Positions 1 to 6,377 are shown, numbered from the stretch's first letter. The stretch is 6,377 bases of DNA from Lysobacterales bacterium (GCA_013298265.1 JAAFHE010000244.1:1-6377), one strand, 5' to 3'. Numbers and translations: made by a program. Notes: generated by a model from the sequence alone, not told the origin.

Positions 1-891
1 ATCTGGGCGTTTGCGCATGTGCTGCCCGGCGCGCGCATCGGCGCCGACTGCAACATCTGCGATCACGTCTTCACCGAGAACGACGTGATCGTCGGCGACC
101 GCGTCACGGTCAAGTGCGGCGTACAGCTATGGGACGGTCTGCGCGTCGAGGACGATGTTTTCATCGGACCGAACGCCACCTTCACCAACGATCGGTTCCC
201 GCGCAGCAAGCAGTATCCGGAGGCGTTCGCGCAAACCACACTGGGTCGCGGCGCGTCGATCGGCGCGAACGCGACCATCCTGCCCGGTGTCAGCATCGGC
301 CAGCACGCGATGGTCGGCGCCGGCGCCGTGGTCACGCGTTCAGTGCCGCCGCACGCGATTGTCCGGGGCAATCCGGCCCGCATCATCGGCTACGTGGCCT
401 CGGCCACACCGCAGTCCGGCAAGCCCGCCGCCGCGACGCCGTTCCCGTCGCAGCCCGGCGTCGCCGCCACGGAGTTGCCCGGCGTTACGCTGCATCGGCT
501 GCGTCAGGTCAACGATCCGCGCGGCAACCTCAGCGCCGGCGAATTCCCCCACGACGTGCCGTTCCCGGTACGCCGCTACTTTCTGGTTTATGACGTGCCC
601 AGCACGGAAACCCGCGGCGAACACGCTCATCTGGCCTGCCATCAGTTCCTGATCTGCATCAAGGGCAGCGTCGCCGTCGTCGTCGACGACGGCACGCGCC
701 GGCAGGAATTCCTGCTCGACCGTCCCGAACTCGGCGTGCACATGCCGCCGATGGTCTGGGGTATCCAGTACAAATATTCCAGCGATGCCGTGCTGCTCGT
801 GTTTGCCTCGCATCATTACGAGGCCGGCGACTATGTGCGCGACTACGACCAGTTCGTTGCACTCAAGCAGGCGGCAGTGGCGGCAGGCTGA
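1..891 (+). CDS. WxcM-like bifunctional acyltransferase / sugar-nucleotide 3,4-ketoisomerase, 5' partial
   Basis: The reading frame is open from base 1 and ends at a TGA at 889-891, giving 296 visible residues; the true start lies left of the window. The GTG at 19 is not the start, because the six codons before it (IWAFAH) are part of the conserved family N-terminus. Visible residues 1 to about 130 form a hexapeptide-repeat left-handed beta-helix (for example ARIGAD, VFIGPN, ASIGAN, VSIGQH) ending in the usual GNPARIIG. A Pro/Ala-rich linker (about 133-158) leads to a cupin of the FdtA/QdtA/WxcM family (about 160-290). It carries RGNLSAGEF, the GEHAH motif with His208 and His210 (visible numbering) and PPMVWGIQYKYS. 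Known relatives isomerise dTDP-4-keto-6-deoxyglucose to the 3-keto sugar and N-acetylate the derived 3-amino-3,6-dideoxyhexose for O-antigen or S-layer glycans. The exact sugar cannot be read from the sequence. Family assignment is very secure; substrate is inference. Confidence 0.93.
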   Translation: MWAFAHVLPGARIGADCNICDHVFTENDVIVGDRVTVKCGVQLWDGLRVEDDVFIGPNATFTNDRFPRSKQYPEAFAQTTLGRGASIGANATILPGVSIGQHAMVGAGAVVTRSVPPHAIVRGNPARIIGYVASATPQSGKPAAATPFPSQPGVAATELPGVTLHRLRQVNDPRGNLSAGEFPHDVPFPVRRYFLVYDVPSTETRGEHAHLACHQFLICIKGSVAVVVDDGTRRQEFLLDRPELGVHMPPMVWGIQYKYSSDAVLLVFASHHYEAGDYVRDYDQFVALKQAAVAAG

Positions 892-954
892 GTCGCGACA
901 CGCGATGGTCGAAGGCCCGAAACCGCACCTCCTGCTTTGACGAAGACGGGAGAG
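892..954. other. Convergent intergenic gap, no clear terminator
   Basis: These 63 bp separate the stop of the WxcM-like gene from the stop of batD on the other strand. A short hairpin is possible at 893-905 (TCGCG, ACA loop, CGCGA), inside the self-complementary GTCGCGAC at 892-899, but no T-run follows in either direction. An AGCTAGCT palindrome at 953-960 spans the batD stop codon. Bidirectional termination would be expected between convergent genes, so the short GC hairpin may contribute, or termination may be Rho-dependent. Nothing here looks like a gene or a mobile-element end. Confidence 0.5.
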
Positions 955-2619
955 CTAGCTCCGGTTCCACAACGGTGGCAGCACGCTGCCGTCCTCATTC
1001 GCTGCAATGCGCGGCGCGCGCGCGAACCCTGCCGCGAACGGCGTCGCGAAATCGCGCGGCATCGCGGCGCCGGCGTTGCCGCCGTAGAGCACGGCCTGCA
1101 GATGCGCGACGGCGTCCCGCTGGGCGGCCGAATCGAGCTGCGCAGCGAGTTCGCCGAGATGCTGGGCACGCAGCCCTTCGCTGCGTGCCCAGGCGAGCAG
1201 GCGCTGCGCCGCCGCGGCCACGTCGCCGGCCTCGACAGCCTGTTCGAAGCTGCGCCGCGTAGGGCTGAAGACGACGGCCGCCGGTGCGGCGGGGCTCGCG
1301 CGTCCGCGGCGCCGTGACACGAACCAGATTGCGAGCGTCAGCAGCCAGAGCCCCAGGGCGACCAAAGCCACAAAGCGCCAGAATGCAATAAGCAGCTCCG
1401 CTTCCCCGGGAAGTGCAGCCGTACCGCTCGTTCCACTGGCGGCCGGAGCCGTCGCGGCCGGCGTCGCACCAGGCGCGGCTTCGGCGACCTCGATCGTGAT
1501 CTCGCGTGTCTGCGCCTTCGCTGCCGAGTCGGCGGCGGTGTCCCACCAGTCCAGCGACGCGGGCGGAATGCGCAGTGTGCCCGCGCGCTTCGGCACGATC
1601 GCGAACTTGCGGCTACGTTCGCCAACGATCCAGCCGCTGTTCTCGCGCGAACGTGTGACTGACTTGTCGGGATAGATGTCCGCGCCGTCGATCGGCGGCA
1701 GCTCCAGCTCCGGCAATTGCTCGAAGCCCAGGCCCTGGGCCACGACCGTGAGCGTGATCGTCAGTGGTTCGCCGACGCGGCCCTGGGTCGCGCCGTCGGC
1801 ACCTTCGGCCTGTAATTGCAGCGACTGGGCCGGCAACCAGGCGCCGCCGCCCGAACCGGCCGGCCGCGGATTGATCGCAACGGACAGCGCTTCCGAACGC
1901 GTGGTGACGGCGCGGCCGCGGCCCAGGAACATCGCATTCGCGTCATCGCCGCTTAACGCGCGGCCGCGGAAATTCAGCGCCGGCAAGTCCAGCGGACCGC
2001 TCTTCTGCGCGGTCACCGCATAACGCCGCTCCAGCACGCGATAGCGACGGTTCGAGCGTTCGACATCGTAGCTGCGGTCCTGTCCGAGCTTCTGCACCAC
2101 GGCATTGGGCGCGCTGAGCTCCTCGACGGCACCATCGGTGAGATTCACCGCGTAGAAGAACTTCACGGTGACGCGTATCTGCTGCTGTACGTAGGCAGTC
2201 AGCGGGTCTGCCGTGACCTCGATGAAGAAATCGTCGCCGGGATTGGCGGCCGCGATGTCCGGCGCAGCGCCGACCGTCAGCACGACCGGTGCGGTCGCGC
2301 TCTTGCCGACGGGCAGCGCCGGAACGGTCAGCTTGCCTTCGCGGCGCGGCTTCAGCCCGACGGCCCAGAGCATGGTGCTGCTGGCGCTGCCGTTGACGAT
2401 GCTGACGGAGCTCGAGCTCGAGCGGCCGAGCAGTTCGAAATCCGCTTCGAGCACGCTGAAATCCGGCTCGCTGGCCGACTCGGTCGTCTCGACGTTGAGC
2501 GTGACGGTCTCGCCAAGCTGCACGCTGTCGCGATCGAACCAGGCCCGCGTCTGCTCGGCGGCGCCCGCCAGCCCGGCGAAGCCGCAGAGCACGAGCAGCA
2601 ACAGCAATCGTCGGATCAT
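955..2619 (-). CDS. batD: BatD-family periplasmic protein with C-terminal membrane anchor
   Basis: The 554-residue product starts at the ATG at 2619. The frame stays open to 2838, but the extra 73 residues are arginine-rich and antedate an obvious signal peptide, so the internal ATG is chosen. Residues 1-20 are a Sec signal (MIRR, a leucine run, then AGA before AEQ). Residues 21-408 form a predicted beta-rich periplasmic region typical of BatD, including GETVTLNVE, an ADFELLGRSSSSS stretch, and GEPLTITLTV in a later repeat-like segment. A low-complexity Ala/Pro/Thr stretch (381-403) precedes one transmembrane helix (about 409-434) followed by RRRGR. This puts the last 120 residues, which look helical, in the cytoplasm. 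BatD belongs to the MoxR/Bat aerotolerance-type modules; no enzymatic activity is established, and a scaffold or sensor role in the Bat complex is inference. It is the last gene of the operon, 116 bp after batB/C, with only a weak purine-rich ribosome site (GGCAGAAAA) upstream of the start. Confidence 0.9.
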   Translation of the reverse strand: MIRRLLLLLVLCGFAGLAGAAEQTRAWFDRDSVQLGETVTLNVETTESASEPDFSVLEADFELLGRSSSSSVSIVNGSASSTMLWAVGLKPRREGKLTVPALPVGKSATAPVVLTVGAAPDIAAANPGDDFFIEVTADPLTAYVQQQIRVTVKFFYAVNLTDGAVEELSAPNAVVQKLGQDRSYDVERSNRRYRVLERRYAVTAQKSGPLDLPALNFRGRALSGDDANAMFLGRGRAVTTRSEALSVAINPRPAGSGGGAWLPAQSLQLQAEGADGATQGRVGEPLTITLTVVAQGLGFEQLPELELPPIDGADIYPDKSVTRSRENSGWIVGERSRKFAIVPKRAGTLRIPPASLDWWDTAADSAAKAQTREITIEVAEAAPGATPAATAPAASGTSGTAALPGEAELLIAFWRFVALVALGLWLLTLAIWFVSRRRGRASPAAPAAVVFSPTRRSFEQAVEAGDVAAAAQRLLAWARSEGLRAQHLGELAAQLDSAAQRDAVAHLQAVLYGGNAGAAMPRDFATPFAAGFARAPRIAANEDGSVLPPLWNRS

Positions 2620-2735
2620 GGAATTTTCTGCCGGATGGTTTCTGTGAAACGCGGTGAGGTCGCACGGCGTGCGGCGACCGCGGCCATTGTGGCGTGCCAC
2701 CTGGAATCCGTGGCTGCGCACCGTCGCGGGACGCA
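2620..2735 (-). other. Gap between batB/C and batD with three inverted repeats
   Basis: This is the only real spacer in the operon: 116 bp from the batB/C stop to the batD start. It contains three short dyads. They are GTTTC-TGT-GAAAC at 2638-2650, GGTCGC and GCGACC arms around a 10-base loop at 2658-2679 (with an alternative inner CGCAC/GTGCG stem), and GTGGC-GT-GCCAC at 2689-2700, written in + strand orientation. None is followed by a U-run in the transcribed (minus) direction, so they are not ordinary intrinsic terminators. They could be transcript structures that tune batD expression or stability, or protein-binding dyads. I see no convincing sigma-70 promoter here. Chance hairpins are common in DNA this GC-rich, so function is uncertain. 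Confidence 0.4.
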
Positions 2736-4751
2736 TCAGCGCTCTCCGCGCTGCGCGCCGCGCTGGCGCCGTTCGTATTCGAGCTGGAACTTGCGCCGCA
2801 GCAGCCCGCCCGGATCGTCCGGCACGCGCTGCAACCACTGCTCCACGGCTTGGCGCTGCTCGCGCTCGGCCTCGGTTTCCGCCGGTGCCGCGGCGGCCTG
2901 GTCGCCGGCCAGCTCGCCCGGCTTGGCGTCGGTCTTCTCTGCGGAATTCGCGCGCTTGGCCGCGTCGGACTTGTCGCCGGCGCCGTCCTGCAGTGCGCGT
3001 TCCATCGCCTGACGAAACGCTTCCTGCTGTTTCGCATCGGCCTTGGCCTGGGCACCCTGCCCTGCTTCGGCCTTGCTGTCGTCCTGTTCGCCGGGCTTGG
3101 CCTCGCCTTCGCGCGCGGCCTGGTCCTGACCCTGCTGCGTTTCGCCCGCCGTGCGCGAAGCGTCTTCGGCCTGCGACTGCGCGCCAGGCTGGCCGCTCTG
3201 CGCGGCTTCACCCTGCTGGCCGGCCTTGCCGTCCTGTTGCTGCCCCGGCTCGCCGGCGCTGGCATCCTGCGACTGCTGCGCGGCGTCCGAACCGTCCTGG
3301 TTGCCCTGCTCGGGCTGGTCGGGCTTCGCGCCGGAAGGCGACGGCTGGTCCTTGGACGAACCGTTCTTTTCCTGCGCCGATTTCTGCTGTTGCTGCTGGC
3401 GCAGCCACTCCTCGACCGCCTGCTTGTTCGCCGCAGCGTCCGCGTGGCCGGGATCGCGCCGCAACGCTTCGTCCCAGGCCGCGATGGCCTGTTCGTACTG
3501 CTGCTGCCGGGCCAGCGCGTTGCCGAAGTTGTAGGCCGCGTCGGCACTGCGGCCCGGGGCCCAGTCAGCCGCGGCGCCGGCCGCGGCGCCGGCGCGGAAT
3601 TTCGCCGCGCCGCGCAGGTCCGGATCGCGCGCCTGGGCGGCCGCCTGCTCGGCTTGACCGGCCTGCAGCGACTGCCAGGCCTGCTGGTCGGCGCGCTGCC
3701 ATAGGTCGCTCCACTGCAGTGCCTGGGCCGGACGCGGCGGTGCAAGGCCGACAGCGAGCAGCAGTGCAAGCAGCCAGCCGCGACGGAAACCCGCCAGCGC
3801 CAGCGGCAGCAGCAGCAAGGCCAGCCACGGACCACGATCACGCCATTGCGCGCTTTCGACGCTTGCCGCGGCGCTGCCCGGCGCCGCCGTCGTCGCCATG
3901 GCCAGCAGGGTCGTCAGGTTCGCCGCAGTGCCGCTGTCGAGCTGCACGAAGCGGCCGCCGCCCGCGTCGGCGACAGCGCGCAGCCGCTCTGCGTCAAGCC
4001 GCGGCACGACGATGTCACCATTGGCATCTTTCCAGAAATCCCCTTGTGGCAAACTGACTGGTGCACCGGCGGCGGTTCCCACCGCGAGCACCGACACGCG
4101 CACGCCCTGCTGCTGCGCCTCGCGCGCCGCGGTCACGGCATCGCCGGAGACCGCGTCGCAGACCAGCAGCAGCTCGCCGCCGCCGCTACCGGACTGGCGG
4201 ATCAGCTCCACGCTGCGGCGGATCGCGATCGCGGTCGCGTTGCCGCCGACCGGCATGATGCCGGGATCCAGTTCCGCCAGCAGATTGCGCACCGTGGCCG
4301 CATCGTCGGTCATCGGCGCGACCACGAAAGCATCGCCGGCATAGCCCAGCAGTGCGACCTGGCCGTCGCCGAGCGTGTCGAGCAGGTCGCGTATCGCAAA
4401 ACGCGCGCGGGTCAGCCGGTTGGGCTTGAGATCCGCCGCGAGCATGCTCGGGTTGAGCTCCAGCGCAATCACGCGCGCGGCCTGGTTGCGATACAGCGGC
4501 GTCGGCAGGCGTTCCCAGGCCGGGCCGGCGAGCGCGACGCAGGCGATCAGCCACCCCCCGCCCAATAACGCCAGCGGCCAGCGGCGCGACACCTCGCTGC
4601 CGGCCAGCAGATGCTTCAGCAGGTGCGCGTCGATCGCGCGCGCCCAGCTACGCTGCGCGCCGCCGTCGGCGCGCAGCGCGAACCACAGCAGCGGCAGTGC
4701 CAGCAGCGCGAGCAGCCACCAGGGCCGCAGCAGGACGAAGTCGGCCGTCAT
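2736..4751 (-). CDS. BatB-BatC fusion: membrane vWA protein with TPR and low-complexity tail
   Basis: The 671-residue product starts at the ATG at 4751, whose first bases overlap the batA stop (ATGA, 4 bp). The N-terminus (TADFVLLRPWWLLALLALP) is classic for the family. Transmembrane helices lie at about 11-26 and 59-76. A vWA domain follows (about 92-285) with YAGDAFVVAPMTDD at 137-150 and the NGDIVVPRLD segment at 244-253. Its metal-binding motif is degenerate: Glu98, Asn100 and Ser102 instead of DxSxS, though Thr173 and Asp199 look present. Two more hydrophobic segments (about 307-321 and 325-337) lead into the BatC part: a family segment with DPDLRGAAKFRAG (376-388) and one good TPR at 403-436 (Gly410, Ala422, Trp426, Ala429 and Pro434 at consensus positions). 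Then come a Gln/Gly/Glu/Asp/Lys-rich tail (about 451-625) and the conserved C-terminus WLQRVPDDPGGLLRRKFQLEY (first residue 639). The charge pattern puts both the vWA and TPR parts in the periplasm. The role is inferred as a structural or adaptor subunit of the Bat complex. Confidence 0.92.
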   Translation of the reverse strand: MTADFVLLRPWWLLALLALPLLWFALRADGGAQRSWARAIDAHLLKHLLAGSEVSRRWPLALLGGGWLIACVALAGPAWERLPTPLYRNQAARVIALELNPSMLAADLKPNRLTRARFAIRDLLDTLGDGQVALLGYAGDAFVVAPMTDDAATVRNLLAELDPGIMPVGGNATAIAIRRSVELIRQSGSGGGELLLVCDAVSGDAVTAAREAQQQGVRVSVLAVGTAAGAPVSLPQGDFWKDANGDIVVPRLDAERLRAVADAGGGRFVQLDSGTAANLTTLLAMATTAAPGSAAASVESAQWRDRGPWLALLLLPLALAGFRRGWLLALLLAVGLAPPRPAQALQWSDLWQRADQQAWQSLQAGQAEQAAAQARDPDLRGAAKFRAGAAAGAAADWAPGRSADAAYNFGNALARQQQYEQAIAAWDEALRRDPGHADAAANKQAVEEWLRQQQQQKSAQEKNGSSKDQPSPSGAKPDQPEQGNQDGSDAAQQSQDASAGEPGQQQDGKAGQQGEAAQSGQPGAQSQAEDASRTAGETQQGQDQAAREGEAKPGEQDDSKAEAGQGAQAKADAKQQEAFRQAMERALQDGAGDKSDAAKRANSAEKTDAKPGELAGDQAAAAPAETEAEREQRQAVEQWLQRVPDDPGGLLRRKFQLEYERRQRGAQRGER
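2877..3401 (-). repeat. Low-complexity coding stretch (Gln/Gly/Ala/Asp/Glu-rich) in batB/C
   Basis: Residues about 451-625 of the BatB-BatC protein are an uninterrupted low-complexity region. It opens with a run of five glutamines (452-456) and continues with irregular QPGAQSQ-, GQQGEAAQ- and GEAKPGEQ-like pieces. It has almost no hydrophobic residues and no exact long tandem unit, so it is predicted to be disordered. The skewed composition creates long open frames in other registers on both strands here, which I regard as artefacts. Such tails after the TPR are usual in BatC proteins and vary in length. The conserved WLQRVPDDPGG block after it argues that the region is a spacer joining the TPR to that terminal motif. 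Confidence 0.75.
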
Positions 4752-5764
4752 GGGTCGTAGCGCCGATTAAGGCCGGCAACGCGCAGGCCCGCGTAGCGGC
4801 GCGGATCGAGCGCCGGCAGGAGCACCAGCAGCAATGCCAGCCCTAGCGGCAGATGGAACAGCTCGGCAACCGGCCGGTAGCGCTCGCTCTGATCAGCGGC
4901 CGGCTCGAGCTGGTCGATCTCGCGGTAGATCCCTGCCAGCTCCGCCGTGTCGCGTGCGCGAAAGAAGCGGCCGCCGGTCTTCTCGGCAATCTCGGTCAGC
5001 AGCGGCGCGTCGAGATCGGCCGACGGATTGACCGAACGGCTGCCGAAGAAGTCGTCGACGCGCATGCGCTCGGAGCCGAGCCCAATCGTATAAACCTTTA
5101 CTTTTTCCGACCGAGCCAGTTCGGCCGCCTTGCGCGGCTCGATCTCCCCGGCGGTGTTGACGCCGTCGGTCAGCAGGATCACGACGCGCTGCGCCTCGGG
5201 CCGGTCACGCAGACGCTTGACCGCAAGGCCCAGCGCATCGCCGATCGCGGTCTCGCGGCCGGCCAGGCCGACGGCTGATTCGTCGAGCTGGGTCTTCACC
5301 GTTTTCACGTCGAAGGTCAGCGGCGTCAGCAGGTAGGCGTTGGACCCGAACAGGATCAATCCGACACGATCGCCGGCACGGCGCGCGATGAAGTCGCCGA
5401 CGATGGCCTGCATGGCCTGGAAGCGCGTGACCTGGCTGCCGCTGAGCGTCATGTCGCCGATGTTCATGCTGCCCGACACATCGAGCGCGAGCAGCAGTTC
5501 GCGGCCGCTGCGTGGCAGGTCGGCGGGCTCGCCTATCCACTGCGGCCGCGCAACCGCGGCGACGAGCAGCACCCAGACCAACCAGGCCAGGACGCGTGCC
5601 GCCGCGGCACGGCGCGACCCTCCGGCGATCTCGGCCGGATCGAGTATGCCGGCATACGGCAGGTGCAGCGCCGCAACCTGATCGTCGGCTGGCGGCAACC
5701 AGCGCCGCACCAGCCAGGGCAGCGGCAGCAGCAGGAACAGCCATGGCCAGGCCCAGTCAAACAT
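4748..5764 (-). CDS. batA: BatA: membrane-anchored von Willebrand A domain protein with intact MIDAS
   Basis: The start is placed at the ATG at 5764, giving 338 residues beginning MFDWAWPWLFLLLPLPWL, the usual family N-terminus. The frame extends 13 codons upstream but those residues do not fit the family. The start overlaps the end of the DUF4381 gene by 8 bp, and the stop overlaps the next start by 4 bp. Transmembrane helices are at about 5-19, 56-72 and 303-318. The vWA domain (about 88-285) has a complete metal-ion-dependent adhesion site: Asp95, Ser97 and Ser99 in DVSGSM, Thr172 in GRETAIGDAL, and Asp200 in LLTDG. Arginines after helix 1, before helix 2 and after helix 3 predict a periplasmic vWA domain. 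In MoxR/Bat systems this protein is expected to bind partners through a Mg2+-dependent site; the ligand is unknown. No odd features: length and motifs are ordinary for the family. Confidence 0.94.
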   Translation of the reverse strand: MFDWAWPWLFLLLPLPWLVRRWLPPADDQVAALHLPYAGILDPAEIAGGSRRAAAARVLAWLVWVLLVAAVARPQWIGEPADLPRSGRELLLALDVSGSMNIGDMTLSGSQVTRFQAMQAIVGDFIARRAGDRVGLILFGSNAYLLTPLTFDVKTVKTQLDESAVGLAGRETAIGDALGLAVKRLRDRPEAQRVVILLTDGVNTAGEIEPRKAAELARSEKVKVYTIGLGSERMRVDDFFGSRSVNPSADLDAPLLTEIAEKTGGRFFRARDTAELAGIYREIDQLEPAADQSERYRPVAELFHLPLGLALLLVLLPALDPRRYAGLRVAGLNRRYDP

Positions 5765-6245
5765 CACGCAGCTCGCTGCGCAGAACGCGCTGCAGGTGGC
5801 CACGTGCGACCGCGTGCAGTGCCTGCACGTCGACGCTGGCCTGCGGCCGCCAGGCGGCGTCGTTCAAGGCGCCCGCGTAGGCGCTGAAACCATCGCCATG
5901 GCGATCGAGAAACTGGATCCACTCCGCGCCGCGCAGGCTCGCCGCATCCGCGCGCACCGCCCGTGCGAGCCGGCGCAGGAACTGCGACAACGCGGCCAGA
6001 TAGAGCGGCGCCGCGTCTGCATCGTTGGAGCGTGGTTGCAGCCGATCAAGCTCGGCGATCAGCAGCCGCTGCCGCCGGCGCCGCCGCAGATGTCGGCGCA
6101 ACAGCCAGACCGCCGCAGCGAGCACCGCCAGCGCGAGCAATCCGAGCACCCACCAGCCCGGCGCCGGCGGCCACGCGGACGGCTCCGCGGGCAGGTGGAT
6201 ATCGCGTAATTGTGGAAGATTTTCAGCCATCGGACTGGCGGCCAT
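5757..6245 (-). CDS. DUF4381 single-pass membrane protein of the MoxR/Bat operon
   Basis: The 162-residue product starts at the ATG at 6245, which shares one base with the stop of the DUF58 gene (TGATG). A second in-frame ATG at 6230 (Met6) is possible but less well supported by that coupling. The family signature LRDIHLPAEPSAWPPAPGWW (13-32) is clear. It is followed by one transmembrane helix (about 31-49) and a strongly basic stretch, RRHLRRRRRQR (50-60), which fixes the C-terminal part in the cytoplasm by the positive-inside rule. The remainder is predicted helical, with the family-like block GAEWIQFLDRH (106-116). DUF4381 proteins occur almost only between DUF58 and batA genes in proteobacterial MoxR operons. 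Their function is unknown; a membrane link between the cytoplasmic MoxR/DUF58 pair and the Bat vWA proteins is inference. The gene ends 8 bp inside batA. Confidence 0.9.
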   Translation of the reverse strand: MAASPMAENLPQLRDIHLPAEPSAWPPAPGWWVLGLLALAVLAAAVWLLRRHLRRRRRQRLLIAELDRLQPRSNDADAAPLYLAALSQFLRRLARAVRADAASLRGAEWIQFLDRHGDGFSAYAGALNDAAWRPQASVDVQALHAVARGHLQRVLRSELRDV

Positions 6246-6377
6246 CAGCCGGCATTCCTGCGCGTGGCCAGGGCCAGGCCCAGCGACGCGAGGCTGCGAG
6301 TGAGATCGTCGCGCGTATCCAGCGTCAGCGTGCCAATCCCGAGCCGTCGCGCCTGCTGCAGCAGCAATTCCCGGCGC
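6245..6377 (-). CDS. DUF58 family protein, C-terminal fragment (gene runs off the window)
   Basis: Only the last 43 codons are visible, in the frame reading RRELLLQQARRLGIGTLTLD (residues 1-20 of the fragment) and ending NAG before a TGA at 6247-6245. The fragment has the look of the end of a DUF58 protein, whose C-terminus commonly has an R-rich helix, a short strand and a D-D-L helix (here TRDDLTRSL). The assignment rests mainly on position, since DUF58 regularly sits directly before DUF4381 in these operons, and on that weak resemblance. DUF58 proteins are cytoplasmic vWA-related proteins encoded next to the AAA+ ATPase MoxR, which would be expected further right. The stop overlaps the next start by one base, consistent with translational coupling. 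Confidence 0.75.
   Translation of the reverse strand, partial: RRELLLQQARRLGIGTLTLDTRDDLTRSLASLGLALATRRNAG

Noticed and set aside
893..905. Hairpin as an intrinsic terminator for the convergent genes
   Set aside because: The stem is only 5 bp with a 3-base loop and there is no T-run on either side, so it is not called as a terminator.
2584..2619. Possible lipoprotein signal in BatD (Cys12)
   Set aside because: The residues before Cys12 are L-V-L, and the position just before the cysteine should be Gly, Ala or Ser; the AGA site at 18-20 fits ordinary signal cleavage better.
2620..2838. 73-codon N-terminal extension of BatD up to an upstream start
   Set aside because: The extra residues are arginine-rich and precede a clean signal peptide at the internal ATG, and the extension would overlap the conserved end of BatB-C by about 100 bp.
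2694..3704. 336-codon leucine-rich open frame on the + strand opposite batB/C
   Set aside because: It mirrors the Gln/Ala codons of the low-complexity tail, has no recognisable domain and lies wholly antisense to a well-conserved gene.
1943..3841. 632-codon arginine-rich open frame on the - strand spanning batB/C and batD
   Set aside because: It is a frame-shifted reading of two real genes; composition is Arg/Pro/Ala/Ser-rich with no domain, typical of GC-rich shadow frames.
2654..4057. 467-codon open frame on the + strand
   Set aside because: It is antisense to batB/C, extremely Arg/Pro/Ala-rich and without family features.
4015..4070. Locally AT-richer patch within batB/C as a sign of insertion
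   Set aside because: The frame is uninterrupted and encodes a plausible vWA segment running into NGDIVVPRLD, with no repeats or target duplications at its edges.

Overview
The window is GC-rich (most third codon positions are G or C) and reads as chromosomal DNA of a high-GC gammaproteobacterium. A Xanthomonadales/Nevskiales-type lineage is my best guess, because the gene order moxR - DUF58 - DUF4381 - batA - batB/C - batD and the fused BatB-BatC protein are typical there. This is inferred from protein style and gene order, not from a marker gene. No tRNA, rRNA, CRISPR array, insertion sequence or phage gene is visible.

Layout. Positions 1-891 (+ strand) hold the 3' part of a sugar-nucleotide gene. 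It encodes a hexapeptide-repeat (left-handed beta-helix) acyltransferase fused to an FdtA/QdtA/WxcM-type cupin 3,4-ketoisomerase, and probably marks the end of an O-antigen or surface-glycan cluster lying to the left. A 63-bp convergent gap (892-954) follows, with no convincing terminator. The rest (955-6377) is one minus-strand operon. In transcription order it contains the last 43 codons of a DUF58 protein (6377-6245), a DUF4381 membrane protein (6245-5757), BatA (5764-4748), a BatB-BatC fusion (4751-2736) and BatD (2619-955). The first four genes overlap by 1, 8 and 4 bp, which suggests translational coupling. BatD is set apart by a 116-bp gap holding three short inverted repeats.

How the genes work together. 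In the MoxR/Bat (aerotolerance-type) systems, a MoxR AAA+ ATPase, expected just outside the right edge, is thought to act with the cytoplasmic DUF58 protein and with membrane-anchored von Willebrand A (vWA) proteins. Positive-inside charge patterns here place both vWA domains, the TPR and acidic/glutamine-rich tail of BatB-C and the bulk of BatD in the periplasm. DUF4381 and the BatD tail would reach the cytoplasm. The predicted picture is an inner-membrane, envelope-facing assembly controlled from the cytoplasm by MoxR; the biochemical role of these systems is still poorly defined.

I do not see an undescribed system. The points most worth a second look are the degenerate metal site in BatB beside an intact one in BatA, the signal-peptide-like seam inside the BatB-BatC fusion, the long low-complexity tail, and the structured gap before batD.
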